A stretch of DNA of 6,692 bases, from the NCBI GenBank assembly GCA_028291445.1, contig JAQGIA010000236.1, positions 1 through 6,692 of the forward strand, given 5' to 3'. Numbering within the stretch: the stretch's first letter is position 1; every line of letters starts with the position of its first letter. Shown here piece by piece: positions 1 to 5,665 of the stretch. The position numbers were made by a program, and so were the translations under genes. The stretch comes from Belnapia sp. (GTDB lineage: Bacteria > Pseudomonadota > Alphaproteobacteria > Acetobacterales > Acetobacteraceae). Under the pieces are notes generated by a model. It saw only the letters and a program-made list of their open reading frames with translations, was not told where the DNA came from and searched no databases.

Positions 1-237
1 GACCGGCTCCGGCTCCGGCGGCATCGCCTCCGGCCTGTCCGGCGCCGGTTCCTCCGGCCGGGCCCAGGGCGAGGGCGGGGCCGGCGCAGCTTCCGCGAGC
101 GGCACGCCCCCGGCGCGCAAGGCCGCCTCCAGGGCCACCACCCGACGTTGCAGGCCGCCGGCCCGGACGTAACCGGCGATCCCCAGCCCCCAGCCGAGGA
201 AGAAGCCGAGAACCAGCAGGATGAGCATTGCTTCCAT
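1..237 (-). CDS. DUF2339-like predicted membrane protein, N-terminal part only (cut by window edge)
   Basis: The minus strand is open from an ATG at 237 to the window edge (79 codons, no stop). The product opens with a hydrophobic segment at about residues 4-23 (LILLVLGFFLGWGLGIAGYV), followed by a short charged helix (QRRVVALEAALRAG, about 30-43) and then a Pro/Ala/Glu-rich linker (APAPPSPWARPEEP...). One N-terminal TM helix, a short coiled helix and a Pro-rich linker before a multi-TM body is the usual start of DUF2339 proteins in alphaproteobacteria. The multi-TM body that would prove it lies outside the window, so the family call is inference. A GGAG sits 8-12 nt upstream of the ATG. It is divergent from rplY. 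The reading frame itself is well supported; an unrelated membrane-anchored protein remains possible. Confidence 0.6.
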   Translation of the reverse strand, partial: MEAMLILLVLGFFLGWGLGIAGYVRAGGLQRRVVALEAALRAGGVPLAEAAPAPPSPWARPEEPAPDRPEAMPPEPEPV

Positions 238-274
238 TGGGGAACGCTCCGCTAGCGAACCCGCTTGGTCAAGG

Positions 275-299
275 CGCCGCCCGTCGCTTCCGGGCGGCG
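275..299. other. perfect 9-bp inverted repeat (hairpin) between divergent genes
   Basis: CGCCGCCCG at 275-283 is exactly complementary to CGGGCGGCG at 291-299, with a 7-nt loop (TCGCTTC). No T-tract follows on either strand. It lies 38 bp upstream of the DUF2339-like gene and 143 bp upstream of rplY, so it ends neither gene. It may be a leader structure of the minus-strand transcript, an operator, or a dispersed palindromic repeat. The structure is seen directly; the role is unknown. Confidence 0.5.
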
Positions 300-348
300 G
301 TGGCGCGCTGTTGCACGGCCTTCGCCGATCCGCTAACTCCCGGACCGA

Positions 349-372
349 CGCGGGCACCCCTGGAGGCCCGCG
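349..372 (+). promoter_or_regulatory. 7-bp hairpin in the probable 5' leader of rplY
   Basis: CGCGGGC (349-355) pairs exactly with GCCCGCG (366-372) around a 10-nt loop, ending 69 nt before the rplY start. No convincing -35/-10 pair is visible in 240-441; the best I see is TTGCAC (311-316), 17 nt before TAACTC (334-339), which is weak. If transcription starts near 345, this hairpin would be at the very 5' end of the rplY mRNA. Role inferred only. Confidence 0.3.
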
Positions 373-441
373 CGCTTGGCGTTGCGCCCATGTCGGTGCT
401 CGTCGCCAGGTTCATAGTCCTTAGCAAACGGAGTACCGACC

Positions 442-1140
442 ATGGTCCAAACCATTTGGATCGAGGCCGAGTCGCGTGAGCAGGCCGGTAAGGGGGCGGC
501 GCGCGCAACTCGGAAAGGGGGCTTGGTCCCCGCAGTGATCTATGGCGCGAAGCAGGAGGCGACGCTGATCGCCCTCGACCCGCGCGATATCATGAAGGAA
601 TTGCACAAGGGCGGCTGGCAGAGCCACCTGTATGAGGTCGCCGTTAAAGGCGGTGGGACGGAGCGTACCCTGATGCGCGACATCCAGTTCCACCCGGTCA
701 GCGACCGCCCCATCCATGTCGACTTCCAGCGCCTCGCCGCCGGGCAGAAGATCCGCGTGAAGGTGCCCGTCACCTTCCTCAACGAGGATATCTGCCCCGG
801 CATCAAGACCGGCGGCGTGCTGAACGTGGTCCGCCGCGACATCGAGGTCTTCGCCGATCCCGACCAGGTGCCGGACAGCTTCGAGATCGAACTGGCCTCC
901 GCCGAGATCGGCGACAGCCTGCGCTGGTCCGTGGTGAAGGACAGCTTCGGCACCAAGCCGGTGGTGGAGCGCGACTTCGTGGTGGCGACCATCGCCGCGC
1001 CGACCGTCGTCGAGGAGGTTGCCCCGGTGGTTGCCGCCCCGGTCGAGGCCGCGCCGGCCAAGGGCAAGGGTGGCAAAGCCGCCCCGGCCAAGGCCGCTGC
1101 CCCGGCGCCGGCCGCCAAGGCCCCTGCCAAGAAGAAGTAG
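442..1140 (+). CDS. rplY: 50S ribosomal protein L25 (TL5/CTC type)
   Basis: This encodes a 232-aa L25 of the long, two-domain CTC/TL5 type, which binds 5S rRNA in the large ribosomal subunit. The N-terminal L25 beta-barrel spans about residues 4-95, with the family motif VPAVIYG at 29-35 and HVDFQRL at 92-98. The C-terminal TL5 domain spans about 100-185, with CPGIKTGGVLNVVRRDIEV at 118-136 (family pattern PG...GGVLN..RR..EV). From about 186 a low-complexity Ala/Pro/Lys tail ends in KKK; such basic tails are common in alphaproteobacterial L25 and probably contact rRNA. The ATG at 442 is preceded by GGAG (430-433) at 8-nt spacing, and residue 1 matches the usual family start. It leads the plus-strand run, and pth starts 8 nt after its stop. 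The assignment is secure. Confidence 0.97.
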   Translation: MVQTIWIEAESREQAGKGAARATRKGGLVPAVIYGAKQEATLIALDPRDIMKELHKGGWQSHLYEVAVKGGGTERTLMRDIQFHPVSDRPIHVDFQRLAAGQKIRVKVPVTFLNEDICPGIKTGGVLNVVRRDIEVFADPDQVPDSFEIELASAEIGDSLRWSVVKDSFGTKPVVERDFVVATIAAPTVVEEVAPVVAAPVEAAPAKGKGGKAAPAKAAAPAPAAKAPAKKK

Positions 1141-1148
1141 GCGACAGG

Positions 1149-1727
1149 ATGATGCTGCTCTGGGTCGGCCTGGGCAATCCCGAGCCGTCCCAGGCGCGGC
1201 ATCGCCACAATATCGGCTTCATGGCGCTCGATGCGATCGCCCGCCGCCACGGCTTCTCGCCTTGGCGGCAGCGGTTCAAGGGGCTCATCGCCGAGGGCAG
1301 CATCGCCGGCACCAAGGTGCTGGCCTTGAAGCCGCTGACCTATATGAACGGCTCCGGCGATGCGGTGCAGCCAGCCGCGGCCTTCCACAAGATTCCGGCG
1401 CCGGATATCTGCGCCTTCCACGACGAACTGGACCTGGTGCCCGGCAAGGTCCGGGTGAAGCGGGGCGGCGGCGCGGCCGGGCACAACGGATTGCGCGACA
1501 TGCAGCGGGCGCTCGGCACGCCGGATTTCTGGCGGGTCCGCCTCGGCATCGGGCATCCTGGCCACAAGGACCGGGTGACCGGACATGTGCTGGGCAATTT
1601 CGCCAAGGTGGACGACTGGCTGGAGCCGTTGCTGGATGCCGTGGCCGAGGCTGCGCCGCTGTTGGCGACGGCCAAGCCCGAGGAATTCATGACCAGGGTC
1701 GCCCTGCTGACCCAGCCGCCTTGCTGA
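1149..1727 (+). CDS. pth: peptidyl-tRNA hydrolase
   Basis: Pth cleaves the ester bond of peptidyl-tRNAs that drop off the ribosome, recycling tRNA in the cytoplasm. At 192 aa it matches the usual length (E. coli about 194). The catalytic and tRNA-contact residues are visible: Asn10 in VGLGNP, the catalytic His20 in RHN, Asn in LTYMNGSG (about 65-72), HDELDL (about 90-95) and GHNGL (about 112-116), then RLGIGHPGHKDRVTGHVLG. The segment between GNP and RHN is unusual: the common GNPGxxYxxTRHN appears here as GNPEPSQARHRHN, so the usual Tyr and Thr are replaced. From memory, related Acetobacteraceae share this, so it is probably lineage-specific. Two ATGs are adjacent (1149 and 1152); the upstream TAGG (1138-1141), formed by the rplY stop codon, gives acceptable spacing for either. 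The gene is probably co-transcribed and translationally coupled with rplY. Its last codons coincide with the first unit of a tandem repeat. Confidence 0.96.
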   Translation: MMLLWVGLGNPEPSQARHRHNIGFMALDAIARRHGFSPWRQRFKGLIAEGSIAGTKVLALKPLTYMNGSGDAVQPAAAFHKIPAPDICAFHDELDLVPGKVRVKRGGGAAGHNGLRDMQRALGTPDFWRVRLGIGHPGHKDRVTGHVLGNFAKVDDWLEPLLDAVAEAAPLLATAKPEEFMTRVALLTQPPC

Positions 1728-1787
1728 CCCCAATTGCCTTGTCCACCCGAGTTGCCTTGTCCACCCAGTCGCCTTGCTGACCAAGGA
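1701..1787 (+). repeat. degenerate 17-18 bp tandem repeat, five units, spanning the end of pth and the gap after it
   Basis: Units start at 1701, 1718, 1736, 1754 and 1771 (periods 17, 18, 18, 17). Each begins GCCYTG, and a typical unit is GCCTTGTCCACCCGAGTT. Pairs of units also repeat as a block: 1698-1729 and 1751-1782 are 53 bp apart and match at 26 of 32 positions. The first two units overlap the final codons and stop of pth; the last runs into the Shine-Dalgarno site of the next gene. The period is not a multiple of three throughout, so this is not a repeated peptide. A related array lies at 2280-2346. Repeat structure is seen directly; origin and function are unknown. Confidence 0.8.
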
Positions 1788-1788
1788 G
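1783..1788 (+). promoter_or_regulatory. Shine-Dalgarno site that fixes the start of the 160-aa gene
   Basis: AAGGAG lies 8 nt before the ATG at 1797. An in-frame ATG at 1734 would add 21 residues, but those codons lie inside the tandem array and have no ribosome-binding site, so 1797 is preferred. The site falls at the end of the last repeat unit, so array changes could affect translation of this gene. Confidence 0.8.
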
Positions 1789-1796
1789 AGCCGCTG

Positions 1797-2279
1797 ATGG
1801 AACCCCCCGAGATGGAGCCTGAAGAGGCCGACTTCGCCGGCGGCATGGGCGGGCCCGGGTCGGAGGATTTCGCCAATGGCGCCGCCGCCCTGGCCGCCGC
1901 CATGGTGCGGGAGGCCCAGGCCTTGGCGACCACCGCCGCGGCGCTGCGCCAGGCGGCTGCCATCACCCCCGGCGATCCTTCCGGCGGGCCGCTGTCGGAT
2001 ATCCGCCGCCAGCGCGTGGCCCTGGCCGCCGCCGGCGAGGCCGCGATGAAGGCGGCGCTGCTGCTGGAAGCGGCCGAGATCACCGGCGCCGGCGGGCATC
2101 CGGCGACCCTGGCCGAGCGCATCGCCACCGCCGCCCGGCGTGGCGGCACCTTGCCGGGCGTGCTGGTCGCGCCGCTCAGGGCCGCCGCCCTGGCACTCGG
2201 CACGGATGACGGCGCCGCCCGCATCGCCGCCGCCGCCATCGCCCAGACCATGGCCGACGTGCTCGGCCGCGCGCGCTAG
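1797..2279 (+). CDS. Ala-rich 160-aa protein of unknown function
   Basis: I do not recognise this protein. Alanine makes up 48 of 160 residues. The first 25 or so residues are acidic and Gly-rich (MEPPEMEPEEADFAGG), without a signal peptide. The rest looks almost wholly helical: about 27-56 (Ala-rich, amphipathic), 69-97 (DIRRQRVALAAAGEAAMKAA), 104-115, and 127-157 (ending AQTMADVLGRAR), with a Pro/Gly break at about 58-66 and another at 98-102. There is no cysteine, no TM segment and no obvious catalytic motif, which suggests a cytoplasmic helical bundle that may bind a partner. The start is set by AAGGAG at 1783-1788. It sits between pth and ychF, which are direct neighbours in many bacteria, and is flanked by two related repeat arrays. 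Codon use and G+C look like those of its neighbours, so there is no sign of recent transfer. A clean stop and strong SD support a real gene. Confidence 0.8.
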   Translation: MEPPEMEPEEADFAGGMGGPGSEDFANGAAALAAAMVREAQALATTAAALRQAAAITPGDPSGGPLSDIRRQRVALAAAGEAAMKAALLLEAAEITGAGGHPATLAERIATAARRGGTLPGVLVAPLRAAALALGTDDGAARIAAAAIAQTMADVLGRAR

Positions 2280-2346
2280 AAGCTGCCCCTGTCCGAAGCT
2301 GCCCCCTGGCAGAAGTTGTCCCCTGGCAGAAGTTGCCCTGTCACTG
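2280..2346 (+). repeat. degenerate 16-17 bp tandem repeat, four units, after the 160-aa gene
   Basis: Units start at 2280, 2296, 2313 and 2330 (lengths 16, 17, 17, 17), immediately after the TAG stop at 2277-2279. Typical unit: AAGTTGTCCCCTGGCAG; units two and three match at 15 of 17 positions. The last unit contains AGTTGCCCTGTC (2331-2342), which matches AGTTGCCTTGTC (1750-1761) of the first array at 11 of 12 positions, so the two arrays look related. On RNA, GGCA (2325-2328) could pair with TGCC (2334-2337) as a small hairpin. The array ends 45 bp before ychF and does not cover its ribosome-binding site. Confidence 0.8.
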
Positions 2347-2391
2347 CGTGAGCGACGCCGCTACCGGCGGCCACGCCCTTAGGAGAGTATC

Positions 2392-3486
2392 GTGGGTTTC
2401 AACTGCGGCATCGTCGGCCTGCCCAATGTCGGCAAATCCACGCTGTTCAACGCGCTGACGGAGACGGCGGCGGCGCAGGCGGCGAACTACCCCTTCTGCA
2501 CCATCGAGCCGAATGTCGGCCGCGTCGGCGTGCCCGACCCGCGGCTGGGCGAGCTGGCCCGCATCGGGAAAAGCCAGAAGATCATCCCCACCACCCTGGA
2601 ATTCGTCGATATCGCCGGCCTGGTCCGCGGCGCCTCGAAGGGGGAAGGGCTGGGCAACCAGTTCCTGGCGAATATCCGCGAGGTGGATGCCATCGTCCAT
2701 GTGCTGCGCTGCTTCGAGGATGGCGACGTCACTCATGTCGAGGGCAGCGTCGATCCGGTGCGGGATGCCGAGACGGTCGAGACCGAGTTGATGCTGGCGG
2801 ATCTCGATGGGCTGGAGAAGCGCCAGCTCGGCCTGCAGAAGCGGGCCAGGAACGGCGACAAGGACGCGGCGGCCCAGCTCATCCTGATCGACCCGATCGT
2901 CACCGCCCTGCAGGCCGGCCAGCCCGCCCGCACCGCGGTGCCCAAGGGCGAGGAGGAAGCGGCCAAGCGGCTGCAGCTGCTCACCACCAAGCCGGTGCTC
3001 TATGTCTGCAACGTCGACGAGGGCTCGGCCGGCACCGGCAATGCCTTCTCCGAGAAGGTCTTCGCCATGGCCGCGGCGCAGGGCGCCCGCGCCGTCGTGG
3101 TCTCCGCCGCCATCGAGGCCGAGATCAGCCAGATGCCGCCCGCCGACCGCGGCGATTTCCTCGAAAGCCTCGGCCTGCCGGATGCCGGGCTCGACCGCGT
3201 CATCCGCGCCGGCTACGCGCTGCTCGGCCTGCTGACCTATTTCACCGTGGGGCCGAAGGAAACCCGGGCCTGGACCATCACCCGCGGGATGCGCGCGCCA
3301 CAGGCCGCCGGCGTCATCCATGGCGATTTCGAGCGCGGCTTCATCGCCTGCGAGACCATCGCCTATGACGACTACGTCTCCCTCGGCGGCGAGCAGGGTG
3401 CCAAGGAAGCCGGCAAGATGCGGGTCGAGGGCAAGGAATACCTGGTGAAGGACGGCGACGTCCTGTTGTTCCGCTTCAACGTCTAG
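2392..3486 (+). CDS. ychF: redox-responsive ribosome-associated ATPase YchF (Obg/OLA1 family)
   Basis: This is a 364-aa YchF, full length (E. coli about 363). The family binds 50S/70S ribosomes and hydrolyses ATP rather than GTP, and it has been linked to translation and oxidative-stress control. Visible parts: P-loop GLPNVGKST at 9-17, G2/switch I region around [14 protein letters not shown] (32-45), G3 DIAGLV at 73-78 with [13 protein letters not shown] (80-92), and NVDE at 207-210. NVDE replaces the GTPase motif NKxD and explains the adenine preference of the family. A helical, probably coiled-coil insert spans about 126-200, and a TGS domain about 281-364 (LLTYFTVG... to [12 protein letters not shown]). 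The start is a GTG at 2392, preceded by AGGAG (2381-2385) at 6 nt; it gives the standard [10 protein letters not shown]-terminus. The next gene starts 2 nt after its stop. Confidence 0.98.
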   Translation: MGFNCGIVGLPNVGKSTLFNALTETAAAQAANYPFCTIEPNVGRVGVPDPRLGELARIGKSQKIIPTTLEFVDIAGLVRGASKGEGLGNQFLANIREVDAIVHVLRCFEDGDVTHVEGSVDPVRDAETVETELMLADLDGLEKRQLGLQKRARNGDKDAAAQLILIDPIVTALQAGQPARTAVPKGEEEAAKRLQLLTTKPVLYVCNVDEGSAGTGNAFSEKVFAMAAAQGARAVVVSAAIEAEISQMPPADRGDFLESLGLPDAGLDRVIRAGYALLGLLTYFTVGPKETRAWTITRGMRAPQAAGVIHGDFERGFIACETIAYDDYVSLGGEQGAKEAGKMRVEGKEYLVKDGDVLLFRFNV

Positions 3487-3488
3487 CG

Positions 3489-3962
3489 GTGCTCGGCGCC
3501 GTTCAAAGCTGGCTGCTGGCGGATAGCACCCTGCTCGGCCTGCCGGTCGCCTTCGTGCTCGGCGCGTTGGTGGGGCTGGAGCGGGAATGGTGCCGCAACG
3601 CCGCCGGCCTGCGGACCTGCGTGCTGGTGACGACCGCCGCCGCCGCCTTCGCCGACCTGATGACCACCCAGGTCCATCCCAACAATCTCGGGGCCGGCTT
3701 CGGCGCGATCGCCACCGGGGTCGGCTTCCTCGGCGCCGGGACGATCATGCAGAATGGCGCTTCGGTGCGCGGCCTGTCGACCGCGGCGACGCTCTGGTGC
3801 CTCGCGGCGATCGGCGCCACCGCCGGGGCCGGCGAGACGGTCGCCGCCGTCTGGCTGACCCTGCTGGTGCTGGCGGTGAACATCGTGCTGAAGCCGGTCG
3901 CCCGGCTGGTCCGCCGCATCCGGCCGCCACGGTCCGCGGAGGATAGCCTGCTGGAGGGGTGA
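3489..3962 (+). CDS. MgtC/SapB-family membrane protein (short form, no C-terminal domain)
   Basis: This encodes a 157-aa inner-membrane protein. MgtC-family features are clear: LGALVGLERE at 24-33, GLRT at 40-43, and GFLGAGTIMQNGASVRGLST at 79-98 followed by AATLWCLAAIGATAGAG. About five hydrophobic segments are seen (roughly 12-30, 44-60, 68-87, 98-114, 118-138), ending in a basic tail (KPVARLVRRIRPP). It lacks the cytoplasmic ACT-like domain of Salmonella MgtC, so it resembles the shorter YhiD/SapB type. MgtC proteins are tied to Mg2+-limited growth and control of the F1Fo ATPase, but substrate and role of short homologues are uncertain. The GTG at 3489 is the only reasonable start; it lies 2 nt after the ychF stop with no good Shine-Dalgarno site, which suggests reinitiation by ribosomes ending ychF. 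Confidence 0.88.
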   Translation: MLGAVQSWLLADSTLLGLPVAFVLGALVGLEREWCRNAAGLRTCVLVTTAAAAFADLMTTQVHPNNLGAGFGAIATGVGFLGAGTIMQNGASVRGLSTAATLWCLAAIGATAGAGETVAAVWLTLLVLAVNIVLKPVARLVRRIRPPRSAEDSLLEG

Positions 3963-3998
3963 CTCCTTCGGCTTCGGCTGTCGCAACGGAGCGGCATC

Positions 3999-5225
3999 AT
4001 GCGCCGGATCCATAACGCATCCACGACGCATCCGGCCCGCTCCCCACACAGGATTCGCATGGCCTTGGCTTCCTCCGGCTCGTCTCTCGGCACGTCCCTC
4101 GGCACGCCCGGCGCGGCGCAGCGCGCCACCCGCATCGGTTTCTTCATCGCCGGCTTCGCCATGGCGGCCTGGGCGCCGCTGGTGCCCTTCGCCAAGGCCA
4201 GGCTCGGGGCCTCGGACGGGGTGCTGGGGCTGCTGCTGCTGGGCCTCGGCCTCGGCTCCATCCTGGCGATGCCGCTGGCCGGGGCGGCGGCGGCGCGCTT
4301 CGGCTGCCGGTCGGTGATCGGCACCGGCACCGTCTTCGCCTGCCTGACGCTGCCGCTGCTGGCGACCCTCGACGATCCGGTCGCGCTGGTCGCCGCCCTG
4401 GCGGCCTTCGGGGCGGCGATCGGTGCACTGGATGTCGCCATCAACATCCAGGCGATCATCGTCGAGCGGGCCAGCGGGCGGCCGATGATGTCCGGCTTCC
4501 ATGGCATGTTCAGCCTGGGCGGGATCATCGGTGCGGCGGGCATGACGGCGCTGCTCGGCGCCGGCGCCTCGCCGCTGGTGGCGACGCTCGGCGTCGCGGC
4601 GGGTGCGCTGGCCGCGCTGGCCTGGGCCGCGCCGAACCTGCTGCCGGAGGGCAGCCGCAACGATGGACCCGCCTTCGCCCTGCCGCATGGCGTGGTGCTG
4701 TTCATCGGCGTGCTGTGCTGCATCGGCTTCCTGGCCGAGGGCGCGGTGCTCGACTGGGGCGCGGTCTTCCTCACCGCGGAGCGTGGCGTCGATGCCGCCC
4801 ATGCCGGGCTCGGCTATGCCGCCTTCTCCGCCACGATGACCCTGGGCCGGCTGGGCGGCGACCGCATCGTCGGGCGGCTCGGCGGCACCGCCGTCATCGT
4901 CGGTGGCGGCGTGCTGGCGGCGGCGGGCTTCGCCCTGGCGGTGGTCGTGCCGGCCTGGGAGGCAGCGCTGGCCGGCTATGCGCTGGTCGGGGCCGGGTGC
5001 TCCAACATCGTCCCGGTGCTGTTCACCGCCATCGGCCGCCAGCGGGTGATGCCGGAACGGCTGGCGGTGCCGGCGGTGATCACCCTCGGCTATGCCGGCA
5101 TCCTGGCCGGTCCGGCGGCGATCGGCTTCATCGCCCAGGCGGCCGGGCTGCCGGCGGCCCTGCTGCTGGTGGCGGTGCTGCTGCTGGGTGTCGCGGCCGG
5201 CGGGGCGCGGCTCAGGGTCGGCTGA
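3999..5225 (+). CDS. MFS transporter, YbjJ/MosC-like
   Basis: This is a 408-aa major facilitator protein with about 12 TM segments. The first membrane helix begins near RIGFFIAGFAMAAWAPLVPF (45-64). Subfamily marks are DVAINIQAIIVE (145-156), GRPMMSGFHGMFSLGG (160-175), AEGAVLDWGAVFLT (246-259) and the motif-A-like GRLGGDRIVGRLG (283-295) in the second half; these fit the YbjJ/MosC branch. The substrate is unknown; MosC is linked to rhizopine use, but that cannot be carried over. The ATG at 3999 has GGAG (3988-3991) at 7 nt. A second in-frame ATG at 4059 has only AGGA at 5-nt spacing, but would remove an atypical polar 20-residue N-terminus (MRRIHNASTTHPARSPHRIR), so either start is possible. 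It follows the MgtC-like gene by 36 nt and may be co-transcribed. Confidence 0.9.
   Translation: MRRIHNASTTHPARSPHRIRMALASSGSSLGTSLGTPGAAQRATRIGFFIAGFAMAAWAPLVPFAKARLGASDGVLGLLLLGLGLGSILAMPLAGAAAARFGCRSVIGTGTVFACLTLPLLATLDDPVALVAALAAFGAAIGALDVAINIQAIIVERASGRPMMSGFHGMFSLGGIIGAAGMTALLGAGASPLVATLGVAAGALAALAWAAPNLLPEGSRNDGPAFALPHGVVLFIGVLCCIGFLAEGAVLDWGAVFLTAERGVDAAHAGLGYAAFSATMTLGRLGGDRIVGRLGGTAVIVGGGVLAAAGFALAVVVPAWEAALAGYALVGAGCSNIVPVLFTAIGRQRVMPERLAVPAVITLGYAGILAGPAAIGFIAQAAGLPAALLLVAVLLLGVAAGGARLRVG
4003..4036 (+). repeat. 7-bp inverted repeat with an internal 8-bp direct repeat, at the MFS gene start
   Basis: GCCGGAT (4003-4009) pairs with ATCCGGC (4030-4036) across a 20-nt loop; ACGCATCC occurs twice inside, at 4015-4022 and 4026-4033. 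If translation begins at 3999 this is coding sequence; if it begins at 4059 it lies in the 5' leader, where it could be regulatory. The structure is seen directly, but it is short for such a G+C-rich sequence and could be chance. Confidence 0.35.
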
Positions 5226-5227
5226 GA

Positions 5228-5259
5228 GCCCGGTCGCCGTGCGGTTTGCCGCCCCGGGC
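5228..5259. terminator. nested hairpin between convergent genes, probable bidirectional terminator
   Basis: GCCCGG (5228-5233) pairs with CCGGGC (5254-5259), and inside it GCGG (5241-5244) pairs with CCGC (5249-5252) around TTTG. It occupies the 43-bp gap between the MFS stop (5225) and the RidA-family stop (5269, minus strand). The position between convergent genes fits a shared terminator, but no T-run follows on either side, so termination efficiency cannot be judged. Confidence 0.45.
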
Positions 5260-5268
5260 GATCACGTT

Positions 5269-5664
5269 CTATGGCCGGTGCGCCACCGCCTCGATCTCGA
5301 CCAGCGCGCCCAGCGCCAGGGCGGTCACGCCCACGCAGGTCCGGGTCGGCCGGGCACCCTCGGCGAAGGCCTTGGCATAGCTGGCGTTCATCGCCGCGTA
5401 ATCCTCGGCGAACCGGGTCAGGTAGACCCGGCAGGAGACGACATGCTCCAGCCCAAGGCCGAGCGAGGCCAGGGTCCGCGCCAGATTGGCCAGTGCCCCT
5501 TCGGTCTGCGCGGTGATGCCATCCGGCAGCGGCGCCGCGGGGTCATCCAGGTCGCGGCCGAACTGGCCGGTCAGGTAGACCCAGCCATCCGCCTCCACCG
5601 CATGGCTGCTGGGGGATACGGTGGGCGGGAAGCCCGCCAGGATGTGGCGCCTCGGCAACGGCAT
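5269..5664 (-). CDS. RidA (YjgF/YER057c/UK114) family protein
   Basis: This is a 131-aa protein of RidA size (E. coli 128 aa). True RidA deaminates reactive enamine/imine intermediates such as 2-aminoacrylate as a cytoplasmic trimer. Visible family residues: LTGQFGRD at 31-38, MNASYAKAF at 92-100, and Arg108 in PTRTCVGV, aligned by eye with the essential Arg105 of E. coli RidA, with Cys110 and Glu123 (VEIEA) aligned with Cys107 and Glu120. The Tyr17 of E. coli RidA falls at a Ser (VSPSSHA, 17-23), so enamine deaminase activity is plausible but the active site differs and the natural substrate is uncertain. The ATG at 5664 overlaps the end of the upstream lipoprotein unit as TGAGATG (1-nt gap), with GGAG 5 nt before the start, so the two genes are translationally coupled. 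Confidence 0.92.
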   Translation of the reverse strand: MPLPRRHILAGFPPTVSPSSHAVEADGWVYLTGQFGRDLDDPAAPLPDGITAQTEGALANLARTLASLGLGLEHVVSCRVYLTRFAEDYAAMNASYAKAFAEGARPTRTCVGVTALALGALVEIEAVAHRP

Positions 5665-5665
5665 C

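Noticed and set aside
244..272. Minus-strand promoter for the DUF2339-like gene (TTGACC at 272-267)
   Set aside because: The -35 match is good, but the base run at the expected -10 (GAGCGT) is poor and would place the start site on the start codon.
228..479. Small plus-strand frames in the gap before rplY
   Set aside because: They have no ribosome-binding site, an Arg/Pro/Ala-rich random-looking product, and overlap the start of rplY in another frame.
1734..1796. 21-residue N-terminal extension of the 160-aa protein from ATG 1734
   Set aside because: It falls inside the tandem array, lacks a ribosome-binding site and gives a Pro-rich peptide, whereas ATG 1797 has AAGGAG at 8 nt.
540..2099. 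519-codon minus-strand open frame opposite rplY, pth and the 160-aa gene
   Set aside because: It is antisense to three well-supported genes and crosses their gaps. High G+C makes long antisense frames common, and its Arg/Gly/Gln-rich product matches no family I know.
1701..2346. CRISPR array
   Set aside because: The repeats are degenerate, 16-18 bp and directly adjacent without unique spacers, and no cas gene is present.
3483..4802. Two long minus-strand frames (439 and 423 codons) opposite the MgtC-like and MFS genes
   Set aside because: They are low-complexity Arg/Ala/Gly or Ser/Ala/Pro shadows of clearly coding plus-strand membrane proteins.
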